31,730 nt of DNA from Saccoglossus kowalevskii (taxonomy: Eukaryota; Hemichordata; Enteropneusta; Harrimaniidae). The stretch spans positions 1-31,730 of the forward strand of contig NW_003140047.1 of the NCBI RefSeq assembly GCF_000003605.2, written 5' to 3'. Of this stretch, positions 13,604 to 27,170 are shown in pieces. The stretch's first letter is position 1. Each line of letters opens with the position of its first letter. The position numbers and the translations under genes are program-made. The notes beneath the pieces were generated by a model. That model searched no databases. It saw nothing but the letters and a program-made list of their open reading frames with translations, and was not told the origin of the DNA.

Positions 13604-14092
13604 ATTCCATTCTCCCATACACACGAAGCCTTGTACCAAGTGTTACATCGTCCAATCCACACTAGGCATTGTATTGAACATTCCATTCTCCCATACACAC
13701 TAAGCCTTGTACTGAGTGTTACATCGTCCATTCCACACCAGGCATTGTATTGAACATTCTATTCTCCCATACACACTAAGCCTTGTACTGAGTGTTACAT
13801 CGTCCATTCCACACTAGGCTTTGTATTGAACATTCCATTCTCCCATACAGACTAAACCTTGTACCAAGTGTTACATCGTCCATTCCACACCAGGCATACT
13901 ATTGAACATTCCATTCTCCCATACACACTAAACCTTGTACCAAGTGTTACATCGTCCAATTCCACACTAGGCATTGTATTGAAAATTCCATTCTCCCATA
14001 CACACTAAGCCTTGTACCAAAGTGTTACATCGTCCATTCCACACTAGGCATTGTATTGAACATTCCATTCTCCCATACACACTAAGCCTTGT
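13604..14092. repeat. Duplicated block, copy 2 (partner 1440-1925)
   Basis: This copy carries the same markers as its partner. It differs by one substitution in gaaaattcc and by extra bases at about 13957 and 14012. The upstream region 12835-13600 resembles 590-1440 but lacks one monomer, so the two loci share a longer history than this block alone. Confidence 0.75.
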
Positions 14093-14405
14093 ACTGAGTG
14101 TTTACATCGTCCATTCCACACCAGAGCATTGTATTGAACATTTCATTTCCCATACACAACTAAACCTTGTACCAAGTGTTACATCGTCCATTTCACACCA
14201 GGCATTGTAATGAAAATTCCATTCTCCCATACACAATAAGCCTTGTACTGAGTGTTACATCGTCCATTCCACACCAGGCATTGTATTGAACATTTCATTC
14301 TCCCATACACCATAAGCCTTGTACCAAGTGTTACATCGTCCAATCCACACCAGGCATTGTATTGAAAATTCCATTTTCCCATACACACGAAGCCTTGTAC
14401 CAAAG
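13957..14405. other. Indel cluster 3
   Basis: Inserted bases lie near 13957, 14012, 14101, 14124, 14156 and 14403, with one loss near 14145. The longest minus-strand frame of the window (125 codons, 14179-14556) spans the 14403 insertion and owes its length to the frame change there. Confidence 0.8.
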
Positions 14406-14499
14406 TGTTACATTGTCCATTCCACACCAGGCATTGTATTGAACATTCCATTCTCCCATACACACTAAGCCTTGTACTGAGTGTTACATCGTCCATTCC

Positions 14500-17400
14500 A
14501 CACCAGGCTTTGTATTGAACATTCCATTCTCCCATACACACTAAACCTTGTACCAAGTGTTACATCGTCCATTCCACACTAGGCTTTGTATTGAGCATTC
14601 CATTCTCCCATACACACTAAACCTTGTACCAAGTGTTACTTCGTCCATTCCACACCAGGCATTGTATTGAACATTCCATTCTACCATACACATTAAGCCT
14701 TGCACCAAGTGTTACATCGTCCATTCCACACTAGGCTTTGTATTGAACATTCCATTCTCCCATACACACTAAACCTTGTACCAAGTGTTACATCGTCCAT
14801 TCCACACTAGGCTTTGTATTGAACATTCCATTCTCCCATACACACTAAACCTTGTACCAAGTGTTACATCGTCCATTCCACACTAGGCTTTGTATTGAAC
14901 ATTCCATTCTCCCATACACACTAAACCTTGTACCAAGTGTTATATCGTCCATTCCACACTAGGCATTGTATTGAGCATTCCATTCTCCCATACACACTAA
15001 ACCTTGTACCAAGTGTTACATCGTCCATTCCACACTAGGCTTTGTATTGAACATTCCATTCTCCCATACACACTAAACCTTGTACCAAGTGTTACATCGT
15101 CCATTCCACACTAGGCTTTGTATTGAACATTCCATTCTCCCATACACACTAAACCTTGTACCAAGTGTTACATCGACCATTCCACACCAGGCATACTATT
15201 GAACATTCCATTCTCCCATACACACTAAACCTTGTACCAAGTGTTACATCGACCATTCCACACCAGGCATACTATTGAACATTCCATTCTCCCATACACA
15301 CTAAACCTTGTACCAAGTGTTATATCGTCCATTCCACACTAGGCATTGTATTGAGCATTCCATTCTCCCATACACACTAAACCTTGTACCAAGTGTTACA
15401 ACGTCCATTCCACACTAGGCTTTGTATTGAACATTCCATTCTCCCATACACACTAAACCTTGTACCAAGTGTTACATCGTCCATTCCACACTAGGCTTTG
15501 TATTGAACATTCCATTCTCCCATACACACTAAACCTTGTACCAAGTGTTACATCGTCCATTCCACACTAGGCTTTGTATTGAACATTCCATTCTCCCATA
15601 CACACTAAACCTTGTACCAAGTGTTACATCGACCATTCCACACCAGGCATACTATTGAACATTCCATTCTCCCATACACACTAAACCTTGTACCAAGTGT
15701 TACATCGTCCATTCCATACTAGGCATTGTATTGAACATTTCATTCTCCCATACACACTAAGCCTTGTACCACTTGTTACATCGTCCATTCCACACTAGGC
15801 ATTGTATTGAACATTCCATTCTCCCATACACACTAAACCTTGTACCAAATGTTACATCGTCCATTCCACACTAGGCTTTGTATTGAACATTCCATTCTCC
15901 CATACACACTAAACCTTGTACCAAGTGTTACATCGTCCATTCCACACCAGGCTTTGTATTGAACATTCCATTCTCCCATACACACTAAACCTTGTACCAA
16001 GTGTTACATTGTCCATTCCACACTAGGCTTTGTATTGAACATTCCATTCTCCCATACACACTAAACCTTGTACCAAGTGTTACATCGTCCATTCGACACT
16101 AGGCATTGTATTGAACATTCCATTCTCCCATACACACTAAGCCTTGTACCAAGTGTTACATCGTCCATTCCACACTAGGCTTTGTATTGAACATTCCATT
16201 CTCCCATACACACTAAACCTTGTACCAAGTGTTACATCGTCCATTCCACACTAGGCTTTGTATTGAACATTCCATTCTCCCATTCACACTAAACCTTGTA
16301 CCAAGTGTTACATCGTCCATTCCACACTAGGCTTTGTATTGAACATTCCATTCTCCCATACACACTAAACCTTGTACCAAGTGTTATATCGTCCATTCCA
16401 CACTAGGCATTGTATTGAGCATTCCATTCTCCCATACACACTAAACCTTGTACCAAGTGTTACATCGTCCATTCCACACTAGGCTTTGTAATGAACATTC
16501 CATTCTCCCATACACACTAAACCTTGTACCAAGTGTTACATCGTCCATTCCACACTAGGCATTGTATTGAACATTCCATTCTCCCATACACACTAAACCT
16601 TGTACCAAGTGTTACATCGTCCATTCCACACTAGGCTTTGTATTGAACATTCCATTCTCCCATACACACTAAACCTTATACCAAGTGTTACATCGTCCAT
16701 TCCACACTAGGCTTTGTATTGAACATTCCATTCTCCCATACACACTAAACCTTGTACCAAGTGTTACATCGTCCATTCCACACTAGGCATTGTATTGAAC
16801 ATTCCATTCTACCATACACACTAAACCTTGTACCAAGTGTTACATCGTCCATTCCACACTAGGCATTGTATTGAACATTCCATTCTACCATACACACTAA
16901 ACCTTGTACCAAGTGTTACATCGTCCATTCCACACTAGGCTTTGTATTGCACATTCCATTCTCCCATACACATTAAGCCTTGTACCAAGTGTTACATCGT
17001 CCATTCCACACCAGGCATTGTATTGAACATTCCATTCTACCATACACATTAAGCCTTGCACCAAGTGTTACATCGTCCATTCCACACTAGGCTTTGTATT
17101 GAACATTCCATTCTCCCATACACACTAAACCTTGTACCAAGTGTTACATCGTCCATTCCACACTAGGCTTTGTATTGAACATTCCATTCTCCCATACACA
17201 CTAAACCTTGTACCAAGTGTTATATCGTCCATTCCACACTAGGCATTGTATTGAGCATTCCATTCTCCCATACACACTAAACCTTGTACCAAGTGTTACA
17301 TCGTCCATTCCACACTAGGCTTTGTATTGAACATTCCATTCTCCCATACACACTAAACCTTGTACCAAGTGTTACATCGTCCATTCCACACTAGCTTTGT

Positions 17401-18600
17401 ATTGAACATTCCATTCTCCCATACACACTAAACCTTGTACCAAGTGTTACATCGACCATTCCACACCAGGCATACTATTGAACATTCCATTCTCCCATAC
17501 ACACTAAACCTTGTACCAAGTGTTACATCGTCCATTCCATACTAGGCATTGTATTGAACATTTCATTCTCCCATACACACTAAGCCTTGTACCACTTGTT
17601 ACATCGTCCATTCCACACTAGGCATTGTATTGAACATTCCATTCTCCCATACACACTAAACCTTGTACCAAGTGTTACATCGTCCATTCCACACTAGGCT
17701 TTGTATTGAACATTCCATTCTCCCATACACACTAAACCTTGTACCAAGTGTTACATCGTCCATTCCACACTAGGCCTTGTATTGAACATTCCATTCTCCC
17801 ATACACACTAAACCTTGTACCAAGTGTTACATCGTCCATTCCACACTAGGCTTTGTATTGAACATTCCATTCTCCCATACACACTAAACCTTGTACCAAG
17901 TGTTACATTGTCCATTCCACACTAGGCTTTGTATTGAACATTCCATTCTCCCATACACACTAAACCTTGTACCAAGTGTTACATCGTCCATTCCACACTA
18001 GGCATTGTATTGAACATTCCATTCTCCCATACACACTAAACCTTGTACCAAGTGTTACATCGTCCATTCCACACTAGGCTTTGTATTGAACATTCCATTC
18101 TCCCATACACACTAAACCTTGTACCAAGTGTTACATCGTCCATTCCACACTAGGCTTTGTATTGAGCATTCCATTCTCCCATACACATTAAGCCTTGTAC
18201 CAAGTGTTACTTCGTCCATTCCACACTAGGCATTGTATTGAACATTCCATTCTACCATACACATTAAGCCTTGCACCAAGTGTTACATCGTCCATTCCAC
18301 ACTAGCTTTGTATTGAACATTCCATTCTCCCATACACACTAAACCTTGTACCAAGTGTTACATCGTCCATTCCACACTAGGCTTTGTATTGAACATTCCA
18401 TTCTCCCATACACACTAAACCTTGTACCAAGTGTTACATCGTCCATTCCACACTAGGTTTGTATTGAACATTCCATTCTCCCATACACACTAAACCTTGT
18501 ACTGAGTGTTACATCGTCCATTCCACACTAGGCTTTGTATTGAACATTCCATTCTCCCATACACACTAAACCTTGTACTGAGTGTTACATCGTCCAATCC
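14500..18600. repeat. Long homogenised 'B'-monomer domain
   Basis: For about 4.1 kb nearly every unit is taaacc, ccaag, tccattcc, cactaggctttg or cactaggcattg, cattcc. The cgaagcc and cattttctc monomers are absent. Interruptions are the linked ttatatcg/gagcatt units (about 14940, 15320, 16384, 17220), the gaccatt/catactattg units (15175, 15251, 15631, 17454) and ttgcacc units. Three single-base losses lie near 17393, 18303 and 18458, all in or beside ctaggc. Confidence 0.8.
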
Positions 18601-18946
18601 ACACTAGGCATTGTATTGAACATTCCATTCTCCCATACACATTAAGCCTTGTACAAAGTGTTACATCGTCCAATCCACACCAGGCATTGTATTGAACATT
18701 TCATTTTCTCATACACACTAGGCCTTGTACCAAGTGTTACATCGTCCATTCCACACTAGGCATTGTATTGAACATTCCATTCTCCCATACACACTAAGCC
18801 TTGTACTGAGTGTTACATCGTCCATTCCACACCAGGCATTGTATTGAACATTTCATTCTCCCATACACACTAAGCCTTGTACCAAGTGTTACATCGTCCA
18901 ATCCACACCAGGCATTGTATTGAACATTTCATTCTCCCATACACAC

Positions 18947-19687
18947 TAAGCCTTGTACCAAGTGTTACATCGTACAATCCACACCAGGCATTGTATTGAA
19001 AATTCCATTCTCCCATACACACGAAGCCTTGTACCAAGTGTTACATCGTCCAATCCACACTAGGCATTGTATTGAACATTCCATTCTCCCATACACACTA
19101 AGCCTTGTACTGAGTGTTACATCGTCCATTCCACACCAGGCATTGTATTGAACATTCCATTCTTCCATACACACTAAGCCTTGTACTGAGTGTTACATCG
19201 TCCATTCCACACCAGGCATTGTATTGAACATTCCATTCTCCCATACACATTAAGCCTTGTACCAAGTGTTACATCGTCCATTCCACACTAGGCATTGTAT
19301 TGAACATTCCATTCTACCAAACACATTAAGCCTTGCACCAAGTGTTACATCGTCCATTCCACACTAGGCTTTGTATTGAACATTCCATTCTCCCATACAC
19401 ACTAAACCTTGTACCAAGTGTTACATCGACCATTCCACACCAGGCATACTATTGAACATTCCATTCTCCCATACACACTAAACCTTGTACCAAGTGTTAT
19501 ATCGTCCATTCCACACTAGGCATTGTATTGAGCATTCCATTCTCCCATACACACTAAACCTCGTACCAAGTGTTACAACGTCCATTCCACACTAGGCTTT
19601 GTATTGAACATTCCATTCTCCCATACACACTAAACCTTGTACCAAGTGTTACATCGTCCATTCCACACTAGGCTTTGTATTGAACAT
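18947..19687. repeat. Duplicated block, copy 1 (partner 28382-29122)
   Basis: By eye these 740 bases match 28382-29122 with no difference, at a constant offset of 9,435. The shared rare marks are cgtacaatcc (18971 and 28406), accaaacaca (19316 and 28751), cctcgtacc (19560 and 28995) and ttacaacg. About half of it also matches 3900-4400 at offset 15,203, through the same accaaacaca and cctcgtacc marks. Confidence 0.88.
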
Positions 19688-20162
19688 TCCATTCTCCCAT
19701 ACACACTAAACCTTGTACTGAGTGTTACATCGTCCATTCCACACTAGGCATTATATTGAACATTTCATTCTCCCATACACACTAAGCCTTGTACCAAGTG
19801 TTACATCGTCCATTCCACACTAGGCTTTGTATTGAACATTTCATTCTTCCATACACACTAGGCCTTGTACCAAGTGTTACATCGTCCATTCCACACTAGG
19901 CTTTGTATTGAACATTCCATTCTCCCATACACACTAAACCTTGTACTGAGTGTTACATCGTCCATTCCACACCAGGCATTGTATTGAACATTCCATTCTC
20001 CCATACACACTAAACCTTGTACCAAGTGTTACATCGTCCAAGCCACACCAGGCATTGTATTGAACATTTCATTCTCCCATACATACTAAGCCTTGTGCCA
20101 AGTGTTACATCGTCCATTCCACACTAGGCTTTCTATTGAACATTTCATTCTTCCATACACAC

Positions 20163-20246
20163 TAAAACCTTGTACTGAGTGTTACATCGTCCATTCCACA
20201 CTAAGACTTTGTATTGAACATTCCATTCTCCCATACACACTAAACC
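20163..20246. other. Indel cluster 4
   Basis: Three net inserted bases lie in about 85 bases: taaaacc near 20163, ctaagacttt near 20203 and aaaccctt near 20245. They fully account for the 3-base phase shift between the markers at 18702 and 20377. Confidence 0.78.
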
Positions 20247-21060
20247 CTTGTACTGAGTGTTACATCGTCCAATCCACACCAGGCATTGTATTGAACATTT
20301 CATTCTCCCATACACATTAAGCCTTGTACCAAGTGTTACATCGTCCAATCCACACCAGGCATTGTATTGAACATTTCATTTTCTCATACACACTAAGCCT
20401 TGTACCAAGTGTTACATCGTCCATTCCACACTAGGCATTGTATTGAACATTCCATTCTCCCATACACACTAAGCCTTGTACTGAGTGTTACATCGTCCAT
20501 TCCACACCAGGCATTGTATTGAACATTTCATTCTCCCATACACACTAAGCCTTGTACCAAGTGTTACATCGTCCAATCCACACCAGGCATTGTATTGAAA
20601 ATTCCATTCTCCCATACACACGAAGCCTTGTACCAAGTGTTACATCGTCCAATCCACACTAGGCATTGTATTGAACATTCCATTCTCCCATACACACTAA
20701 GCCTTGTACTGAGTGTTACATCGTCCATTCCACACCAGGCATTGTATTGAACATTCCATTCTCCCATACACACTAAGCCTTGTACTGAGTGTTACATCGT
20801 CCATTCCACACTAGGCTTTGTATTGAACATTCCATTCTCCCATACACACTAAACCTTGTACCAAGTGTTACATCGTCCATTCCACACTAGGCATTGTATT
20901 GAACATTTCATTCTCCCATACGCACTAAGCCTTGTACCAAGTGTTACATCGTCCATTCCACACTAGGCATTGTATTGAACATTTCATTCTCCCATACACA
21001 CTAAGCCTTGTACCAAGTGTTACATCGTCCATTCCACACTGGGCTTTGTATTGAACATTC

Positions 21061-22150
21061 CATTATCCCATACACACTAAACCTTGTACCAAGTGTTACA
21101 TCGTCCATTCCACACCAGGCATTGTATTGAACATTCCATTCTCCCATACACACTAAACCTTGTACCAAGTGTTACATCGTCCAAGCCACACCAGGCATTG
21201 TATTGAACATTTCATTCTCCCATACACACTAAGCCTTGTACCAAGTGTTACATCGTCCATTCCACACTAGGCTTTGTATTGAACATTTCATTCTTCCATA
21301 CACACTAAGCCTTGTACCAAGTGTTACATCGTCCATTCCACACTAGGCTTTGTATTGAACATTCCATTCTCCCATACACACTAAACCTTGTACTGAGTGT
21401 TACATCGTCCATTCCACACCAGGCATTGCATTGAACATTCCATTCTCCCATACATACTAAGCCTTGTACCAAGTGTTACATCGTCCATTCCACACTAGGC
21501 CTTGTATTGAACATTTCATTCTTCTATACACACTAAGCATTGTACTGAGTGTTACATCGTCCATTCCACACTAGGCTTTGTATTGAACATTCCATTCTCC
21601 CATACACACTAAACCTTGTACTGAGTGTTACATCGTCCATTCCACACTAGGTATTGTATTGAACATTCGATTCTCCCATTCACATTAAGCCTTGTACCAA
21701 GTGTTACATCGTCCAATCCACACCGGGCATTGTATTGAACATTTCATTTTCTCATACACACTAAGCCTTGTACCAAGTGTTACATCGTTCATTCCACACT
21801 AGGCATTGTATTGAACATTCCATTCTCCCATACACACTAAGCCTTGTACTGAGTGTTACATCGTCCATTCCACACCAGGCATTGTATTGAACATTTCATT
21901 CTCCCATACACACTAAGCCTTGTACCAAGTGTTACATCGTCCAATCCACACCAGGCATTGTATTGAAAATTCCATTCTCCCATACACACGAAGCCTTGTA
22001 CCAAGTGTTACATCGTCCAATCCACACTAGGCATTGTATTGAACATTCCATTCTCCCATACACACTAAGCCTTGTACTGAGTGTTACATCGTCCATTCCA
22101 CACCAGGCATTGTATTGAACATTCCATTCTCCCATACACACTAAGCCTTG
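21061..22150. repeat. Duplicated block, copy 1 (partner 27148-28238)
   Basis: The block shares five rare marks with its partner at offset 6,087-6,088 (80 units plus 8 bases of indels): cattatccc, gcattgcatt (21423 and 27511), cttctatac, cattcgattc (about 21664 and 27752), and ccgggcattg with cgttcattcc (21723/21785 and 27811/27873). I saw about six substitutions over 1.09 kb. Confidence 0.87.
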
Positions 22151-22909
22151 TACCAAGTGTTACATCGTCCAATCCACACCAGGCATTGTATTGAAAATTC
22201 CATTCTCCCATACACACGAAGCCTTGTACCAAGTGTTACATTGTCCAATCCACACTAGGCATTGTATTGAACATTCCATTCTCCCATACACACTAAGCCT
22301 TGTACTGAGTGTTACATCGTCCATTCCACACCAGGCATTGTATTGAACATTCCATTCTCCCATACACACTAAGCCTTGTACTGAGTGTTACATCGTCCAT
22401 TCCACACTAGGCTTTGTATTGAACATTCCATTCTCCCATACACACTAAACCTTGTACCAAGTGTTACATCGTCCATTCCACACTAGGCATTGTATTGAAC
22501 ATTTCATTCTCCCATACACACTAAGCCTTGTACCAAGTGTTACATCGTCCATTCTACACTAGGCATTGTATTGAACATTCCATTCTCCCATACACACTAA
22601 GCTTTGTACCAAGTGTTACATCGTCCATTCCATACTAGGCTTTGTATTGAACATTCCATTCTCCCATACAGACTAAGCCTTGCACCAAGTGTTACATCGT
22701 CCATTCCACACTAGGCATTGTATTGAACATTCCATTCTCCCATACACACTAAGCCTTGCACCAAGTGTTACATCGTCCATTCCACACTAGGCATTGTATT
22801 GAACATTCCATTCTCCCATACACATTAAGGCCTTGTACCAAGTGTTACATCGTCCATTCCACACTAGGCATTGTATTGAACATTCCATTCTACCATACAC
22901 ATTAAGCCT

Positions 22910-23520
22910 TGCACCAAGTGTTACATCGTCCATTCCACACTAGGCTTTGTATTGAACATTCCATTCTCCCATACACACTAAACCTTGTACCAAGTGTTAC
23001 ATCGTCCATTCCACACTAGGCTTTGTATTGAACATTCCATTCTCCCATACACACTAAACCTTGTACCAAGTGTTACATCGTCCATTCCACACTAGGCTTT
23101 GTATTGAACATTCCATTCTCCCATACACACTAAACCTCGTACCAAGTGTTACATCGTCCATTCCACACTAGGCATTGTATTGAACATTCCATTCTCCCAT
23201 ACACACTAAACCTTGTACCAAGTGTTACATCGTCCATTCCACACTAGGCTTTGTATTGAACATTCCATTCTCCCATACACACTAAACCTTGTACCAAGTG
23301 TTACATCGTCCATTCCACACTAGGCTTTGTATTGAACATTCCATTCTTCCATACACACTAAACCTTGTACCAAGTGTTACATCATCCATTCCACACTAGG
23401 CTTTGTATTGAACATTCCATTCTCCCATACACACTAAACCTTGTACCAAGTGTTACATCGTCCATTCCACACTAGGCTTTGTATTGAACATTCCATTCTC
23501 CCATACACACTAAACCTTGT
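22910..23520. repeat. Short 'B'-monomer domain
   Basis: About eight nearly identical taaacc/cactaggctttg units lie between two A domains that contain the cattttctc marker (21745 and 23646). One CpG-loss unit (catcatcc) lies near 23381. Confidence 0.65.
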
Positions 23521-26484
23521 ACTGAGTGTTACATCGTCCAATCCACACTAGGCATTGTATTGAACATTCCATTCTCCCATACACATTAAGCCTTGTACCA
23601 AGTGTTACATCGTCCAATCCACACCAGGCATTGTATTGAACATTTCATTTTCTCATACACACTAGGCCTTGTACCAAGTGTTACATCGTCCATTCCACAC
23701 TAGGCATTGTATTGAACATTCCATTCTCCCATACACACTAAGCCTTGTACTGAGTGTTACATCGTCCATTCCACACCAGGCATTGTATTGAACATTTCAT
23801 TCTCCCATACACACTAAGCCTTGTACCAAGTGTTACATCATCCAATCCACACCAGGCATTGTATTGAACATTTCATTCTCCCATACACACTAAGCCTTGT
23901 ACCAAGTGTTACATCGTCCAATCCACACCAGGCATTGTATTGAAAATTCCATTCTCCCATACACACGAAGCCTTGTACCAAGTGTTACATCGTCCAATCC
24001 ACACTAGGCATTGTATTGAACATTCCATTCTCCCATACACACTAAGCCTTGTACTGAGTGTTACATCGTCCATTCCACACCAGGCATTGTATTGAACATT
24101 CCATTCTCCCATACACACTAAGCCTTGTACTGAGTGTTACATCGTCCATTCCACACCAGGCATTGTATTGAACATTCCATTCTCCCATACACACTAAACC
24201 TTGTACCAAGTGTTACATCGTCCATTCCACACTAGGCTTTGTATTGAACATTCCATTCTCCCATACACACTAAACCTTGTACCAAGTGTTACATCGTCCA
24301 TTCCACACTAGGCTTTGTATTGAACATTCCATTCTCCCATACACACTAAACCTTGTACCAAGTGTTATATCGTCCATTCCACACTAGGCATTGTATTGAG
24401 CATTCCATTCTCCCATACACACTAAACCTTGTACCAAGTGTTACATCGTCCATTCCACACTAGGCTTTGTATTGAACATTCCATTCTCCCATACACACTA
24501 AACCTTGTACCAAGTGTTACATCGTCCATTCCACACTAGGCTTTGTATTGAACATTCCATTCTCCCATACACACTAAACCTTGTACCAAGTGTTACATCG
24601 ACCATTCCACACCAGGCATACTATTGAACATTCCATTCTCCCATACACACTAAACCTTGTACCAAGTGTTACATCGTCCATTCCATACTAGGCATTGTAT
24701 TGAACATTTCATTCTCCCATACACACTAAGCCTTGTACCAAGTGTTACATCGTCCATTCCACACTAGGCATTGTATTGAACATTCCATTCTCCCATACAC
24801 ACTAAGCCTTGTACCAAGTGTTACATCGTCCAAGCCACACCAGGCATTGTATTGAAAATTCCATTCTCCCATACACACTAAGCCTTGTACCAAGTGTTAC
24901 ATCGTCCATTCCACACTAGGCTTTGTATTGAACATTCCATTCTCCCATACACACTAAACCTTGTACTGAGTGTTACATCGTCCATTCCACACCAGGCATT
25001 ATATTGAACATTTCATTCTCCCATACACACTAAGCCTTGTACCAAGTGTTACATCGTCCATTCCACACTAGGCTTTGTATTGAACATTTCATTCTTCCAT
25101 ACACACTAAGCCTTGTACCAAGTGTTACATCGTCCATTCCACACTAGGCTTTGTATTGAACATTCCATTCTCCCATACACACTAAACCTTGTACTGAGTG
25201 TTACATCGTCCATTCCACACCAGGCATTGTATTGAACATTCCATTCTCCCATACACACTAAACCTTGTACCAAGTGTTACATCGTCCAAGCCACACCAGG
25301 CATTGTATTGAACATTTCATTCTCCCATACATACTAAGCCTTGTACCAAGTGTTACATCGTCCATTCCACACTAGGCTTTCTATTGAACATTTCATTCTT
25401 CCATACACACTAAGCCTTGTACTGAGTGTTACATCGTCCATTCCACACTAGGCTTTGTATTGAACATTCCATTCTCCCATACACACTAAACCTTGTACTG
25501 AGTGTTACATCGTCCAATCCACACTAGGCATTGTATTGAACATTCCATTCTCCCATACACATTAAGCCTAGTACCAAGTGTTACATCGTCCAATCCACAC
25601 CAGGCATTGTATTGAACATTTCATTTTCTCATACACACTAGGCCTTGTACCAAGTGTTACATCGTCCATTCCACACTAGGCATTGTATTGAACATTCCAT
25701 TCTCCCATACACACTAAGCCTTGTACTGAGTGTTACATCGTCCATTCCACACCAGGCATTGTATTGAACATTTCATTCTCCCATACACACTAAGCCTTGT
25801 ACCAAGTGTTACATCATCCAATCCACACCAGGCATTGTATTGAACATTTCATTCTCCCATACACACTAAGCCTTGTACCAAGTGTTACATCGTCCAATCC
25901 ACACCAGGCATTGTATTGAAAATTCCATTCTCCCATGCACACGAAGCCTTGTACCAAGTGTTACATCGTCCAATCCGCACTAGGCATTGTATTGAACATT
26001 CCATTCTCCCATACACACTAAGTCTTGTACTGAGTGTTACATCGTCCATTCCACACTAGGCATTGTATTGAACATTCCATTCTCCCATACACACTAAGCC
26101 TTGTACTGAGTGTTACATCGTCCATTCCACACCAGGCATTGTATTGAACATTCCATTCTCCCATACACACTAAACCTTGTACCAAGTGTTACATCGTCCA
26201 TTCCACACTAGGCTTTGTATTGAACATTCCATTCTCCCATACACACTAAACCTTGTACCAAGTGTTACATCGTCCATTCCACACTAGGCTTTGTATTGAA
26301 CATTCCATTCTCCCATACACACTAAACCTTGTACCAAGTGTTATATCGTCCATTCCACACTAGGCATTGTATTGAGCATTCCATTCTCCCATACACACTA
26401 AACCTTGTACCAAGTGTTACATCGTCCATTCCACACTAAGCTTTGTATTGAACATTCCATTCTCCCATACACACTAAACCTTGT
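23456..26484. repeat. Large higher-order block, copy 2 (partner 8780-12190)
   Basis: This copy is shorter by about four net monomers. At 25381 it has ctttctattg followed by a tcttcc monomer, where the partner has one hybrid unit near 11165 that looks like a fusion of the two. Phase is perfect between 23646 and 25622 (exactly 26 units). Confidence 0.87.
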
Positions 26485-26829
26485 ACCAAGTGTTACATCG
26501 TCCATTCCACACTAGGCTTTGTATTGAACATTCCATTCTCCCATACACACTAAACCTTGTACCAAGTGTTACATCGACCATTCCACACCAGGCATACTAT
26601 TGAACATTCCATTCTCCCATACACACTAAACCTTGTACCAAGTGTGACATCGTCCATTCCATACTGGCATTGTATTGAACATTTCATTCTCCCATACACA
26701 CTAAGCCTTGTACCAAGTGTTACATCGTCCATTCCACACTAGGCATTGTATTGAACATTCCATTCTCCCATACACACTAAGCCTTGTACCAAGTGTTACA
26801 TCGTCCAAGCCACACCAGGCATTGTATTG

Positions 26830-27170
26830 AAAAATTCCATTCTCCCATACACACTAAGCCTTGTACCAAGTGTTACATCGTCCATTCCACACTAGGCTTT
26901 GTATTGAACATTCCATTCTCCCATACACACTAAACCTTGTACTGAGTGTTTACATCGTCCATTCCACACCAGGCATTATATTGAACATTTCATTCTCCCA
27001 TACACACTAAGCCTTTGTACCAAGTGTTACATCGTCCATTTCCACACTAGGCTTTTGTATTGAACATTTCATTTTTCATACACCACTAAAGCCTTGTACA
27101 AAGTGTTACTTCGTCCATTCCACACTAAGGCTTTGTATTGAACATTCCATTATCCCATACACACTAAAAC
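26830..27170. other. Indel cluster 5
   Basis: This is the densest cluster, with about eight net inserted bases. Examples are gaaaaattcc, gtgtttac, gcctttgta, catttccac, gcttttgta, a disordered stretch near 27070-27090, ctaaggc and taaaacc. One loss lies just upstream near 26665. Together they account for the 7-base shift between the markers at 25622 and 27833. Confidence 0.8.
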
